Positions 41,217-50,240 of a stretch of 64,000 bases of DNA are shown piece by piece. This DNA is from Streptomyces roseolilacinus (lineage in GTDB: Bacteria > Actinomycetota > Actinomycetes > Streptomycetales > Streptomycetaceae). Where the stretch lies: assembly GCF_014649335.1 (NCBI RefSeq), contig NZ_BMSV01000004.1, forward strand, positions 372,001-436,000. Direction: 5' to 3'. The notes beneath the pieces were generated by a model. It was not told the origin of the DNA. It ran no database searches and worked only from the letters and a program-made list of their open reading frames with translations. The translations under genes were made by a program, and so were the position numbers. Positions within the stretch are counted from its first letter, which is position 1, and each line of letters starts with the position of its first letter.

Positions 41217-42806
41217 ATGCCCTTTGAGGACGAACTCGGCGAGGCGCTGCGCCGCGTCGGCGACAGCTTCGACACCGACCGACAGGAGAAGTTGATCATG
41301 ACAGCCACGGAGCGGGGACGTCACAGCGTGCGCCGCAGGCGGACATGGGCCGTCGCCGCGAGCGTGATCGCGCTCGGCGTGCTCGGCACGGGCGCCTACG
41401 CGAGCGGGATCCTGCCCGACCTCGACCGGGAGGCGTCGGTCGCCGACGAGACGCCGGTGGTGGGGGGCGAGCGGGTGCTCGCGACCTTCGAGAAGCTCCT
41501 GCCCGACGGCACGATCAGCCGGAGGAAGGACTTCCCGCGCAAGCCCGGCGAGTACGTGCACGTGTCGTTCGTGTACGACGACGGCAGGAGCGGCGCCGGA
41601 CTCGTCGACTTCCGCATGGGCGTGGCGGACCCCCGCCGGGGGGACACGGGCCGCGACACCTCCCGCTCCGGCCGCACGGGGAAAGCCGGCGCGGCCGAGG
41701 TCTGGCACGACCGGAACCAGGAGGTCACGCCGGACGGGCACTTCATCGAGGTGACCGTGTGGAACGCGCCCGACCCGAAGAGCCCCAGGGGCAGCCGGCC
41801 GGAGCCGGTGCTGTGGGGGGACGTGACCCGGCTGATGCGCGCCGGTGAGTGGCGCAAGGAACTCGACCGGCTCCCGAAGCCCGATCCGCTGCTCGGCGAG
41901 AAGCCGATGGACCCGGCCTGGGTGAGGCCCCCGGTCACCGTGACCGGCCCGGGCATGGCCGCCACGCTCACCTCGCTGCTGCCCAAGGGGACGATCACCG
42001 CGCCGGACGGGCGGGACACCTCCCACCCGCTGGGCCCGGCCGGGTCCGTCCTGTACGACGACGGCGAGGGCGGGGCCCGGGTCGAGGTCGCGCTGTACCG
42101 CGTCGACCCGGACGGCCCCTCCACCCAGCAGTTCACGAGGTGCTACCCCCGCGCCTGCAAGCGGCAGGAGCTGCCGGGCGGATCCGCGGTGGACGCCTAC
42201 GAGGCGCGCCCCGGGAAGGGGCTGGTGGAGCGGAAGGCCACGTACGTCTCGGCCGGCGGCGACATGGTGGAGGTCACCGCCTGGAACGCCCCGGGGGAGA
42301 AGCGGCGGCCCGTCCGGGACGAACCGCCGCTGACGCTGGAGCAGTTGAAGTCCGTCGCCATGTCACCCGCGTGGAAGAAGGCCCTCGGGGCCCTGCCCGC
42401 CGCGCCGGAAGAGGAGACCGGCGGCCCCACCCGGCCGACGGCGCCCTACCGCTACATGGACGAGCTCGGCATCGAGGGGAAGCGGATCGAGGACGAGGAC
42501 GGCCTCGGGCCCGGCCTGATCGAACTGCGGCGGGACGAGTCCCGGCGGAACACGACGTCCGAGCCGCAGCTCGCCGTCCGCCAGGAACCGGTGGAGGGCG
42601 GCGGCAAGGGCGTCGTCCGCTGGGTCGTCACCGGCGCCCGACCGGGTGGCGTGTACGTGACCGTCACGGCGTACAACGCGCCCGCGCCGGACGCCGACGC
42701 GACCCGCACCACCCCGGCGGTCGGCCTGCCACTGCTGAAGGCGACGGTCCTGTCCGGGCTGTGGAACGACGAGACCTACCTCAGGTCCCTGGAGGCCAGG
42801 CGCTAG
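41217..42806 (+). CDS. Membrane-anchored protein with a triplicated outer domain (probable anti-sigma)
   Basis: 529 aa. The cytosolic N-terminus (~1-42) is Arg-rich after 'DELGEALRRVGDSFDTDRQE', then one TM helix 'WAVAASVIALGVLGTGAYAS'. The exterior holds three homologous modules, each with a 'TISR/TITA/...' strand and ending in V-E-V-T-x-W-N-A-P or close ('FIEVTVWNAPDPK', 'MVEVTAWNAPGEK', 'YVTVTAYNAPAPD'). ATG at 41217 follows GGTGG at good spacing. By position and topology it should tether the upstream sigma factor; the N-terminus lacks a zinc anti-sigma HxxxCxxC motif, so the mechanism is open. Confidence 0.7.
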   Translation: MPFEDELGEALRRVGDSFDTDRQEKLIMTATERGRHSVRRRRTWAVAASVIALGVLGTGAYASGILPDLDREASVADETPVVGGERVLATFEKLLPDGTISRRKDFPRKPGEYVHVSFVYDDGRSGAGLVDFRMGVADPRRGDTGRDTSRSGRTGKAGAAEVWHDRNQEVTPDGHFIEVTVWNAPDPKSPRGSRPEPVLWGDVTRLMRAGEWRKELDRLPKPDPLLGEKPMDPAWVRPPVTVTGPGMAATLTSLLPKGTITAPDGRDTSHPLGPAGSVLYDDGEGGARVEVALYRVDPDGPSTQQFTRCYPRACKRQELPGGSAVDAYEARPGKGLVERKATYVSAGGDMVEVTAWNAPGEKRRPVRDEPPLTLEQLKSVAMSPAWKKALGALPAAPEEETGGPTRPTAPYRYMDELGIEGKRIEDEDGLGPGLIELRRDESRRNTTSEPQLAVRQEPVEGGGKGVVRWVVTGARPGGVYVTVTAYNAPAPDADATRTTPAVGLPLLKATVLSGLWNDETYLRSLEARR

Positions 42807-42813
42807 CGCCCCC

Positions 42814-43458
42814 TCATCCCGCCCGGCGGGCCGCCGTCTCGGAGCGGAAACCGTGGCCGAGCTCCGGGCCGAGGCCGTGGTAGTGGCGGAAGTTGTAGAC
42901 GAGGGGGCTCCACGCGCCCGGGTCGACGTGCTGGGTGCCCGGGACGGTGATGTCCGGGTCGGCGTGGACGTGGAGGACCTCCGCCTCCACCGTCCAGAAG
43001 GAGCCGTCGGCGCTGGGGGTGCGCTGCCGCACGCGGGCCTCCAGCTGGAGCGGGCACTGCGCGACGCGCGGCGGGCCGACCCGTACCGACGCCTGCGGGG
43101 TCAGCCCGGCGGCGGCGAACTTGTCCGGCTCGTACCGGTAGACGGGCCGCTTGGCGGGCGGCACCGGGTCGGCGCCGGTCAGCGGGGCCAGGCGCTCCAC
43201 CGCCTCCCACAGGTCCGGGGAGGGCAGGTTGACGACCAGGTCGGGGCGGTCCGCCAGGTTGTGCGCGGTGCGGCCGTCCACGCCCAGGCCGAGGACGACC
43301 GTCCGGCCGAGCGCCCACGCGGACGACACGGGCGCCAGGTTGGCGGTGCCGTCCGGGTTCTCGGTGGTGAGGAGGACCACCGGGGTGCCGAAGTACAGGA
43401 TGCTCGGGGTGAGGGTGCGGTGGTGCCGGACGGGCGCGGTCGTGGGCGTGGCGTTCAT
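42814..43458 (-). CDS. Flavin reductase-like FMN-binding protein
   Basis: 214 aa. 'STPVV'-type split-barrel: 'LYFGTPVVLLTTENPDGTANLAP' binds FMN, with 'GLGVDGRTAHNLADRPDLVVNLP' and 'EARVRQRTPSADGSFWTVEAEV' following. It may supply reduced flavin or act alone as an oxidoreductase. An 11-bp perfect inverted repeat lies 22 bp before its ATG. Its stop almost touches that of the convergent sigma-operon gene. Confidence 0.85.
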   Translation of the reverse strand: MNATPTTAPVRHHRTLTPSILYFGTPVVLLTTENPDGTANLAPVSSAWALGRTVVLGLGVDGRTAHNLADRPDLVVNLPSPDLWEAVERLAPLTGADPVPPAKRPVYRYEPDKFAAAGLTPQASVRVGPPRVAQCPLQLEARVRQRTPSADGSFWTVEAEVLHVHADPDITVPGTQHVDPGAWSPLVYNFRHYHGLGPELGHGFRSETAARRAG

Positions 43459-43479
43459 GGTCCCGACCGTAGGCGGCGG

Positions 43480-43503
43480 ACCCTTCGGCGGACGCCGAAG
43501 GGT
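43480..43503. promoter_or_regulatory. Perfect 11-bp inverted repeat upstream of the flavin reductase gene
   Basis: ACCCTTCGGCG, GA, CGCCGAAGGGT. It lies between the PTS stop and the flavin reductase start on the same strand, so it could be the PTS terminator, an operator, or both. The two readings cannot be separated by sequence. Confidence 0.5.
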
Positions 43504-43542
43504 GGACCGCCCGCGGCGGGCGGCAGGAGCGCCGCGCCGCCG

Positions 43543-45048
43543 TCACGGGGCGGGCGGGGTCACGTTCCGGAGGCCGAAGAAGTACGTCGCGACGAAGCCC
43601 GCCGCGTACCCGGCGAACAGGCCCGCCGCGTAGGCGCCGACCGTGGCGAGGGGGCCGCCCGGCCCGTCCAGCAGGGGGAACAGCGCCCAGCCGGACGGGC
43701 CGATCGCCGTCGAGCCGACCGTGTCGCCCCCCATCCCGAACAGGCCGACCACTCCCCCGCCGACCGCCCCGCCCACGCACGCCGTCACGAACGGGCGGCC
43801 CAGCGGCAGCGTCACGCCGTAGATGAGGGGCTCGCCCACGCCCAGCAGCCCGGCGGGCAGCGCGGAGCGGATCGTCCGGCGCAGCCCCTCGGCCCGGCGC
43901 AGCCGCACGTACACGGCGAGCGCCGCGCCCACCTGCCCGGCGCCCGCCATGGCGAGGACCGGCAGGAGGACCGTGTACCCCTGCTGCTCGATCAGCGTGG
44001 CGTGCAGGGGGATCAGCGCCTGGTGCAGGCCCAGCATGACGAGCGGCAGGAACAGCCCGCCGAGGACGAACCCGGCCGCCGCGCCGCCGTGGGCGAGGAG
44101 CCCGTCGGTGGCGGTGCCGATGGCCGACGCGACCTTCCCGGCCGCGTACATCAGCCCGTACACGGTGGCGAGGCCCGCGACGAGGACGGTCAGGGTGGGG
44201 GTGAGGAGGACGTCCAGGGCCTCGGGGACGCGGCGGCGGCACCACTTCTCGACGCGCGTCGCGAGGAACGCCGCCGCGAGCGCGCCCAGCACCCCGCCCT
44301 GGCCGGGTGACAGCTGCTGCCCGAACACCTCGATCCGGGCGACGCCCGCGTAGACGACGACCGCGGCGACGGCCCCGCCCAGGATCGGGGTGCCGCCGAA
44401 CTCCTGCGCCGTGTTGTAGCCGACGAAGACGGCGATCAGCGCCATGAAGCCGGACGCGATCGCGGTGAGGGCGGGGGTGAGGGAGGGCAGGACGCCGAGG
44501 TTGACCAGCAGGCCGCCCAGTCCGGCGATGACGCCGCAGCCGATGAGGGCGGGGATGAGGGGGACGAAGACGTTCGCGACGCGGCGCAGGAGGCGGCGCA
44601 CCGGCCGCGCGTCCCCCGCGGCGGCGGGCCGCGCCGCCGCACCGCCCGGCCCGCCCGGCCCTCCGGGGCCGCCCGGCTCGACAGGCTCACCCGGCTCACC
44701 CGGCCCGCCCGGTTCGGCGGGACCTGCCGGACCCGCGGTGTCCGGGGGCCCGGTGGCGTCCGGGGCCGCCGCCTCGGCGACCAGGGCCCGGAACTCCGGG
44801 GCGACCCGCGCCACCCTCCCCGGGCCCAGCACGATCTGGTACGTCCCCTCGTCCTCCACCACGCCCAGCACCGCCGGGTGGGCGCGCAGCTCCGCGTCCC
44901 GGACGAGGGCGCGGTCGCCGAGGGCGAGGCGCAGGCGGGTCATGCAGTGCGTGACGGACGTGACGTTGGCGGCGCCGCCGACGAGCGGCAGGAGCGCGGC
45001 GGCCGTGGAGCGGTGGTCCGACGGGCGGGGGTCTTCGGTCGTCGTCAT
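43543..45048 (-). CDS. PTS EIIBC, N-acetylmuramate/glucose-type
   Basis: 501 aa. The IIB domain carries the phospho-Cys: 'SVTHCMTRLRLALGD', Cys35. A long Pro/Gly linker (about 95-140, collagen-like GPG repeats) follows. The IIC domain has ~10 TM segments with the 'GVGEPLIYGVTLPLGRPF' glutamate motif of the glucose superfamily. There is no IIA domain, so it should use a separate IIA-Glc/Crr, as E. coli MurP does. Adjacent murQ and RpiR genes argue for MurNAc uptake. Confidence 0.88.
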   Translation of the reverse strand: MTTTEDPRPSDHRSTAAALLPLVGGAANVTSVTHCMTRLRLALGDRALVRDAELRAHPAVLGVVEDEGTYQIVLGPGRVARVAPEFRALVAEAAAPDATGPPDTAGPAGPAEPGGPGEPGEPVEPGGPGGPGGPGGAAARPAAAGDARPVRRLLRRVANVFVPLIPALIGCGVIAGLGGLLVNLGVLPSLTPALTAIASGFMALIAVFVGYNTAQEFGGTPILGGAVAAVVVYAGVARIEVFGQQLSPGQGGVLGALAAAFLATRVEKWCRRRVPEALDVLLTPTLTVLVAGLATVYGLMYAAGKVASAIGTATDGLLAHGGAAAGFVLGGLFLPLVMLGLHQALIPLHATLIEQQGYTVLLPVLAMAGAGQVGAALAVYVRLRRAEGLRRTIRSALPAGLLGVGEPLIYGVTLPLGRPFVTACVGGAVGGGVVGLFGMGGDTVGSTAIGPSGWALFPLLDGPGGPLATVGAYAAGLFAGYAAGFVATYFFGLRNVTPPAP

Positions 45049-45076
45049 GTGGGGGGCCTCGCGTGCGGGGAGTGCG

Positions 45077-46003
45077 TCAGGGGGCCGCCGCTGCCAGCGC
45101 GGCGCGCAGGTGACCGTGGTGCTCCGCGAGGAGGCGCGCGGCGGCCGGGGCGTCCACCCCGCCCAGCAGGACGAGGATGGCGTGCTTCACCTCGCCGCCC
45201 GTCGCCTCCAGGGCCCGCGCTATCTCCTCGTCGCCGGCGCCCGTGGCCTGCGCGACGATGCGGTGGGAGCGGGCGCGCAGCTTGGCGTTGGTGGCCCGCA
45301 CGTCGACCATCAGGTTCCCGTACGTCTTGCCGAGGCGGATCATCGTGATCGTCGAGATCATGTTGAGGACGAGCTTCTGCGCCGTACCGGCCTTCAGCCG
45401 CGTCGAGCCGGTGACGAACTCGGGCCCGACGACCACCTCGATCGCGTGGTCGGACGCCGCCGCCAGGGCGCTGCCCGCGTTGCAGGCGAGGCCGACGGTG
45501 AGGGCGCCCGCCTCGCGCGCGCGGGTGACGGCGCCCACCGCGTACGGGGTGCGGCCGGACGCGGACACGCCGACGACCGTGTCGTCCGGGGTGAGGGCGA
45601 GGGCCCCGAGGTCGTCGTGGGCGAGGGCCGCCGAGTCCTCCGCGCCCTCCACGGACCGTACGAGCGCGTCGGGCCCGCCCGCGATGAGGCCGACGACCTG
45701 CGACGGGTCGGCGTTGAAGGTGGGCGGGCACTCGCTGGCGTCCAGCACGCCGAGCCGCCCGGCGGTGCCCGCGCCCGCGTAGACCAGGCGCCCGCCGCGC
45801 GCCATGCGGGGCGCGATGGCGTCGATCGCCGCGGCGATGCGGGGCAGCTGCGCGGCGACCGCGTCGGGGACGGTCCGGTCCCCGGCGTTCATGGCGCGGG
45901 CGATGTCGAGGGTGGAGCGCGTGTCGACGTCCGCGAGGTCGGGGCGGAACTCCTCGGTGGTGAGGGCGCCCAGCTGGGTGCGGAGTGCGGCGGGGTCGTT
46001 CAT
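45077..46003 (-). CDS. murQ: N-acetylmuramic acid 6-phosphate etherase
   Basis: 308 aa. It cleaves the lactyl ether of MurNAc-6-phosphate to GlcNAc-6-phosphate and lactate. SIS fold: 'LVYAGAGTAGRLGVLDASEC' is the MurQ signature, with 'VVGVSASGRTPYAVGA', 'LKAGTAQKLVLNMISTITMI' and 'KTYGNLMVDVRATNAKL'. The C-terminal ~40 aa form the UBA-like helical tail. It is in one operon with RpiR upstream and PTS downstream. Confidence 0.95.
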   Translation of the reverse strand: MNDPAALRTQLGALTTEEFRPDLADVDTRSTLDIARAMNAGDRTVPDAVAAQLPRIAAAIDAIAPRMARGGRLVYAGAGTAGRLGVLDASECPPTFNADPSQVVGLIAGGPDALVRSVEGAEDSAALAHDDLGALALTPDDTVVGVSASGRTPYAVGAVTRAREAGALTVGLACNAGSALAAASDHAIEVVVGPEFVTGSTRLKAGTAQKLVLNMISTITMIRLGKTYGNLMVDVRATNAKLRARSHRIVAQATGAGDEEIARALEATGGEVKHAILVLLGGVDAPAAARLLAEHHGHLRAALAAAAP

Positions 46004-46031
46004 GGTGCGGCTCTCTCGGTGCTCGGCGGGC

Positions 46032-46976
46032 TCAGCGGGGGGTCGTGCGCTGGCGCGGCGTCCTGCGGTGGGCGAGCGCCTCGTACGACGCGGACAGGGC
46101 GGGCGCGGCCGTCGCGTACGTGCGCTGGGTGACGCCGGTGAACAGGCAGTCCACGACGAGGAGCTGGCTCGTGCGGGACGACATGGCGGCCGGGCGCAGC
46201 TCGGACTCGCGGGCGGTGGAGGTGGTCAGGACGTGGTCGGCGTACTGGGCGACCGGCCCGTCCGGGCGGCCGGTGACGGCGACGGTCGTGGCGCCCCGTT
46301 CGAAGGCGACGCGGAGCGGTTCGATGACGTCGGCGGTGGCGCCCGAGTGGGTGATGGCGACGGCGACGTCACCGGAGCGGAGCTGCACGGCGCCGGTGAC
46401 GGCGACGTGCGGGTCGCTGTGGGCGTGCGCGACGAGCCCTATGCGCAGCAGCTTCTGCGCCAGGTCCTGGGCGACGAGGCCGGAGGCGCCGATGCCGTAC
46501 ACGTCGATGCGGCGGGCGTCGACGAGGGCGGTGACGGCCGCGGCGAGCTGCGCGGTGTCGAGCGCGGCGGCCGTGTCGGCGAGGGTCTGCTGCTCGTCGC
46601 GGGCGAGCTTGGCGACGACGGCCTCGATCGGGTCGTCGACGGCGATGTCGGAGGTGACCGACGGGGAGCGGCCGGAGGTGCGCTGGGCGGCCAGTCCGGC
46701 GAGGGCCAGCCGCAGGTCGCGGTAGCCGGGGTAGCCGAGGAGGCGGGCCGTGCGGACGACGGTCGCCTCGCTGGTGCCGGTCCGCTCGGCGAGGCCGGTG
46801 ACCGTGAGGGCGGCGCAGGCCGCCGGGTCGGAGGCGACGGCCTCGGCGACGCGCTGCATGGACCGCGTCATGGACGGGGCGAGGGTGCGCACCTTCGCGG
46901 CGAGCGGGTCGGGGGCGGCCCCACCGCCCACCGCCACCGCACCACCGGTGAAAGTTTCCTTCAGTTCCTCGGTCAC
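46032..46976 (-). CDS. RpiR/MurR-family regulator of MurNAc recycling
   Basis: 314 aa. The N-terminal RpiR HTH: 'LTVTGLAERTGTSEATVVRT' and 'LLGYPGYRDLRLALA'. The SIS sugar-phosphate domain: 'RIDVYGIGASGLVAQDLAQK' and 'VAVAITHSGATADVIEPLRV'. By analogy with MurR, MurNAc-6-phosphate would be the inducer. The palindrome 3 bp upstream of its start is the probable autoregulatory operator controlling the whole operon. Confidence 0.9.
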   Translation of the reverse strand: MTEELKETFTGGAVAVGGGAAPDPLAAKVRTLAPSMTRSMQRVAEAVASDPAACAALTVTGLAERTGTSEATVVRTARLLGYPGYRDLRLALAGLAAQRTSGRSPSVTSDIAVDDPIEAVVAKLARDEQQTLADTAAALDTAQLAAAVTALVDARRIDVYGIGASGLVAQDLAQKLLRIGLVAHAHSDPHVAVTGAVQLRSGDVAVAITHSGATADVIEPLRVAFERGATTVAVTGRPDGPVAQYADHVLTTSTARESELRPAAMSSRTSQLLVVDCLFTGVTQRTYATAAPALSASYEALAHRRTPRQRTTPR

Positions 46977-46978
46977 TC

Positions 46979-46995
46979 CTGAAACGTATTTTCAG
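46979..46995. promoter_or_regulatory. RpiR-type operator in the divergent promoter
   Basis: CTGAAA, CGTAT, TTTCAG. It lies immediately upstream of the rpiR start and 38 bp before the divergent gene at 47034. A related GAAAGTTTC is inside the first rpiR codons (46950-46958). Confidence 0.55.
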
Positions 46996-47033
46996 TGATG
47001 GTGGGCGTCAACCCCGCGCGTCAGAATGGCCGT

Positions 47034-47390
47034 ATGAGCAAGCCGGACCCCGTGGAGCAGGCACTGCACACCGCACGTGCGCTGGTCCTCGCCGACCTGT
47101 CCGCCCGGGACGTCGCCCAGGCGGAGATCGTGTCACTCGTCGAGGACGCCGTCGCGGACCGCCGGTGGTGGGTCGAGCAGTGGCCGGACGGCCTCGCGTA
47201 CGTCGCCGGGCTGGTCGCGCAGGACGTGCAGGACGCGCTGCTGGAGCGGTACGGGCGCTGGCCGCTGTGCCCGGTCTGCGACTCCGGCGACCCGCACGCC
47301 CTGGACGTGGAACCGGAGCTCGGCCCGGACCCGCACTGGGTGTGCGGGCGGGCCGGCGTGGTGGTCGCCCCGGTCGGCGGTCTCACGTGA
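47034..47390 (+). CDS. Small conserved actinobacterial protein
   Basis: 118 aa from ATG at 47034. A helical N-terminus ('EQALHTARALVLADLSAR') precedes 'WWVEQWPDGLAYVAGLVAQDV'. Near the C-terminus 'WPLCPVCDSGDPHAL' and 'HWVCGRAG' hold three cysteines and two histidines that could bind one zinc ion. It overlaps the DUF4031 gene by GTGA, so the two are co-translated. I do not recognise a function. Confidence 0.7.
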   Translation: MSKPDPVEQALHTARALVLADLSARDVAQAEIVSLVEDAVADRRWWVEQWPDGLAYVAGLVAQDVQDALLERYGRWPLCPVCDSGDPHALDVEPELGPDPHWVCGRAGVVVAPVGGLT

Positions 47391-47662
47391 CCCTGTACAT
47401 CGACCCGCCGAACTGGCCGGGCCACGGCCGCATGTGGTCCCACCTGGTCAGCGACGAGTCGTTCGACGAACTGCACGCGGCGGCCGCCGCGATCGGCTGC
47501 CCGCCCCGCGCCTTCGACGGCGACCACTACGACATCCCGTCCGACCGGTACGCGGACGCCGTCGCGGCGGGCGCCGTGGAGATCGGGTCGAAGGAACTCG
47601 TGCGGCGCCTCACCGCGGCCGGGCTGCGCCGCCCTAAACGGCGTCCGGCGCCTTCCGCGTGA
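47387..47662 (+). CDS. DUF4031 protein
   Basis: 91 aa from GTG at 47387. 'TLYIDPPNWPGHGRMWSHLV' and 'FDGDHYDIPSDRYADAVAAG' are characteristic of DUF4031, small proteins that often carry an 'HYDIP' motif. Function unknown; the neighbour upstream is its consistent partner. The last 29 bp overlap the opposing MFS gene end to end. Confidence 0.8.
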   Translation: MTLYIDPPNWPGHGRMWSHLVSDESFDELHAAAAAIGCPPRAFDGDHYDIPSDRYADAVAAGAVEIGSKELVRRLTAAGLRRPKRRPAPSA

Positions 47663-48938
47663 GCGCCCCGGCCTGCTCCGCCGACGCCCCCATGACGATG
47701 CGGCTGGGCGTACGGGCCTCCCGGCGGTGCAGCCGCAGCGCCACGGCGACCGCCGCGAACGCGACCAGCGTCATCGCGGCACCCGCCCACGCGGTCGCCG
47801 GGAAGCCGAGCCCCGCGTCGATGACCGTCCCGCCGAGCCACGGCCCGCCGGTGTTGCCCAGGTTGAACGCGGCCGTCGTCGTGGCGCCCGCGAGGGTCGG
47901 GGCGGCACCGGCGACGTTGAACATCCGGGCGTTCAGGGCGGGCGCCGTGTAGAACGCCGACACGCCCAGCAGGAACGACAGGGCGACCGCCGCGACCGGG
48001 CTGCCCGCGAACAGCGCCAGCGCCGCGAGCAGCACCGTCGACGCGGCGATGCCGCTGAGCAGCACGCCGAACAGGTGCGCGTCCGCGACCCGCCCGCCGA
48101 TCGTCGTCCCCACCAGCGCGCCGACCCCGAACAGCCCGAGCACCGTCGGCACCCAGCCGGACGCCAGCCCGGCCACGTCGGTCAGCAGCGGCGCCAGGTA
48201 CGAGAACGCGCAGAACACGCCGCCCGCCGCGAGCGCGGTGACGACGACGGCGAGCCACACCTGCCGGTCCCGGTAGATGGTCAGCTCGCTCCGCAGCGCC
48301 GGCTTCCGCTCGGGCAGCGGAATGCGCGGGATCCGCGTCACCACGCCGACCAGGGCCACCGCGGACGCGGCGCCGACCGCCCAGAACGCCGACCGCCAGC
48401 CCAGCTGCTCACCGAGGAACGCGCCCGCCGGGACGCCCAGCACGTTCGCGATGGACAGGCCGCCGATCATCACGGCCATCGCGCGGGCCCGCGCCCCCGG
48501 CTGCACCATCGCGATGGCGACGGCCGCGCCGACCGCCCAGAACCCGGCACACGCCAGGGCACTGACCACCCGGGACGCGAACAGCACCCCGTACGACGGC
48601 GCGAGGGCACCCGCGACCTGGCCGAGGCCGAACACGGTGATCAGCGCGACGAGCGTCGTCTTGCGGGGCAGCCGCAACGTCGCCACGGCGAGGAGCGGCG
48701 CACCGATGACCATGCCGATCGCGAAGGCCGATATCAGCAGCCCCGCCCGCGGGATCGACACGTCCATGTCGTCCGCGATGGGCGGCAGCAACCCGGACAG
48801 CATGAACTCGCTGGTACCGAGCGCGAAGACGGACAGGCCCAGGATGTACACGGCCGCCGGCATGCGGGCCGGGGCCGGGGCGGAGGAGGCGGGCAGGGGG
48901 GAACCGGAGATGGAGGGATGATCGTCGTTGGACGGCAT
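47634..48938 (-). CDS. MFS transporter, Cml/CmlR-like (DHA1)
   Basis: About 434 aa. 12 TM segments with 'GTSEFMLSGLLPPIADDM' (DHA1 TM1), 'RLPRKTTLVALITVF' loop, and 'GARARAMAVMIGGLSIANVL' (motif C, drug:H+ antiport). Such proteins export chloramphenicol and related drugs. The start is the second ATG-class codon; a GTG at 48953 is possible. No regulator gene is adjacent. Confidence 0.85.
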   Translation of the reverse strand: MPSNDDHPSISGSPLPASSAPAPARMPAAVYILGLSVFALGTSEFMLSGLLPPIADDMDVSIPRAGLLISAFAIGMVIGAPLLAVATLRLPRKTTLVALITVFGLGQVAGALAPSYGVLFASRVVSALACAGFWAVGAAVAIAMVQPGARARAMAVMIGGLSIANVLGVPAGAFLGEQLGWRSAFWAVGAASAVALVGVVTRIPRIPLPERKPALRSELTIYRDRQVWLAVVVTALAAGGVFCAFSYLAPLLTDVAGLASGWVPTVLGLFGVGALVGTTIGGRVADAHLFGVLLSGIAASTVLLAALALFAGSPVAAVALSFLLGVSAFYTAPALNARMFNVAGAAPTLAGATTTAAFNLGNTGGPWLGGTVIDAGLGFPATAWAGAAMTLVAFAAVAVALRLHRREARTPSRIVMGASAEQAGALTRKAPDAV

Positions 48939-48965
48939 GTCCGGTGAGAACACCGCCCGGACGAT

Positions 48966-49643
48966 CTAGATTCCCAGCCGCTCCAGCTCGGCGGCGACGT
49001 TGCGGCGCGCCGCACCCTCCCACCGCCCGGCGCCGTAGGGGGTGCGGAACAGCCGCGGCAGGGCCAGCAGCTGCCCCAGCACGGCGGCACGGCCCCCGCG
49101 GAACGCGTCGTCCGGCACGAACCCGTACTCCTCGCGCACCGCCGCCGCGTACGCCTCGTACGCCTCCGGGGCGCCCGCCAGCACCGCCAGGTCCGCGTCG
49201 CACAGCACCTCCCCGTCCCGGTCGCCGGGCGCCGGGTCGTGGGTGGCGGTGAGCCGGACGAGCCGGGCGACCTCCGCCGTACGCGCCGCCCCCACCCCCA
49301 GCTCCGGCAGCGCCCGCTCGGCGAGCCGCGCGCTGCGCTCCTCGTTGGTGTCCCGGTCGGGCAGGTACACCGCGTCGTGGAACCAGGCCGCGAGCCGCAC
49401 CGCGGCCGGGTCGTCGGCATGGCCGGCGAGGTCGTCGACGCGGCGCAGGACGGCGAGGAGGTGGTCGGTCGTGTGGTAGCGCCGCTGCGGCTCGGCCCAG
49501 CGGCGCAGGAGGTCGTCGGCGTACCGGCCGACATCCGGCCCGCCGTCCCCGACGGGACGCCCCTCCCGCGCCTCGTGGACGGTCTCCGCCCAACGGCGGC
49601 GCAGCTCGTCGTGGGCGGGGTGCGGGGGCGGGGTGAGAGGCAT
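48966..49643 (-). CDS. HD-domain metal-dependent phosphohydrolase
   Basis: 225 aa from ATG at 49643. 'RRYHTTDHLLAVLRRVDDLA' and 'WFHDAVYLPDRDTNEERSA' supply the HD metal site, 'VRLTATHDPAPGDRDGE' and 'CDADLAVLAGAPEAYEAYA' the rest. This is the predicted metal-dependent HD hydrolase family, presumably acting on a nucleotide. The repeat array 2 starts about 15 bp upstream of its start codon, so its promoter lies within or beside a repeat. Confidence 0.82.
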   Translation of the reverse strand: MPLTPPPHPAHDELRRRWAETVHEAREGRPVGDGGPDVGRYADDLLRRWAEPQRRYHTTDHLLAVLRRVDDLAGHADDPAAVRLAAWFHDAVYLPDRDTNEERSARLAERALPELGVGAARTAEVARLVRLTATHDPAPGDRDGEVLCDADLAVLAGAPEAYEAYAAAVREEYGFVPDDAFRGGRAAVLGQLLALPRLFRTPYGAGRWEGAARRNVAAELERLGI

Positions 49644-49659
49644 GGGCCTATGTTCTCCC

Positions 49660-50240
49660 CTTTTTTGGCTCGTTCCGCCTCCGGGGCGCCCCCCTTTTTG
49701 GGCTCGTTCCGCCTCCGGGGCGCTGTGAGCGGGTGTCGAGGCGGTGAACGTGCTCGGCCCCTCGTACCTCGGGGCGCTGCGCGCGATCACCGCCTCGACA
49801 CCCGCGCGCCCCTTCGGCTCCACGAGCGCTACAGGGGGGCGCCGTCCCCCTCCCCGGCACAGAGTGTGGCCCCTCAACCTCCCGAGCGGCCCGCATGGGC
49901 GCCCTCCCTCAGCCCGGACACCTCGTACCTCGGGGCCTGCGCGCGCTCGTCTTCCCGACACCCGCGCGCCCCTTCGGCTCCACGAGCGGTACAGGGGGGC
50001 GCCGTCCCCCTCCCCGGCACAGAGTGCGGCCCCTCAACCCCCCGAGCGGCCCGCATGGGCGCCCTCCCCCAGCCCGGACACCTCGTACCTCGGGGCCTGC
50101 GCGCGCCCGTCTTCCCGACACCCGCGCGCCCCTTCGGCTCCACGAGCGGCCCAACACGGCACCCTCCCCCTCCCCGGCACGGGTGTGGCCCCTCTGCCCA
50201 TAAGCCGCCCACGAGCGGCCCACGAGGGAACCCTCCCCCA
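49660..50240. repeat. Dispersed repeat family, array 2 (three ~160-bp units)
   Basis: CCTCGTACCTCGGGG starts at 49760, 49921 and 50081, giving ~160-bp units; the third is diverged at its end. The first unit begins with the perfect 19-bp inverted repeat GCGGGTGTCGAGGCGGTGA (49729-49747) with 49787-49805. The loop matches array 1 exactly over 39 nt. GCTCGTTCCGCCTCCGGGGCGC is doubled just before. 50241-50377 holds nothing recognisable. Confidence 0.75.
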
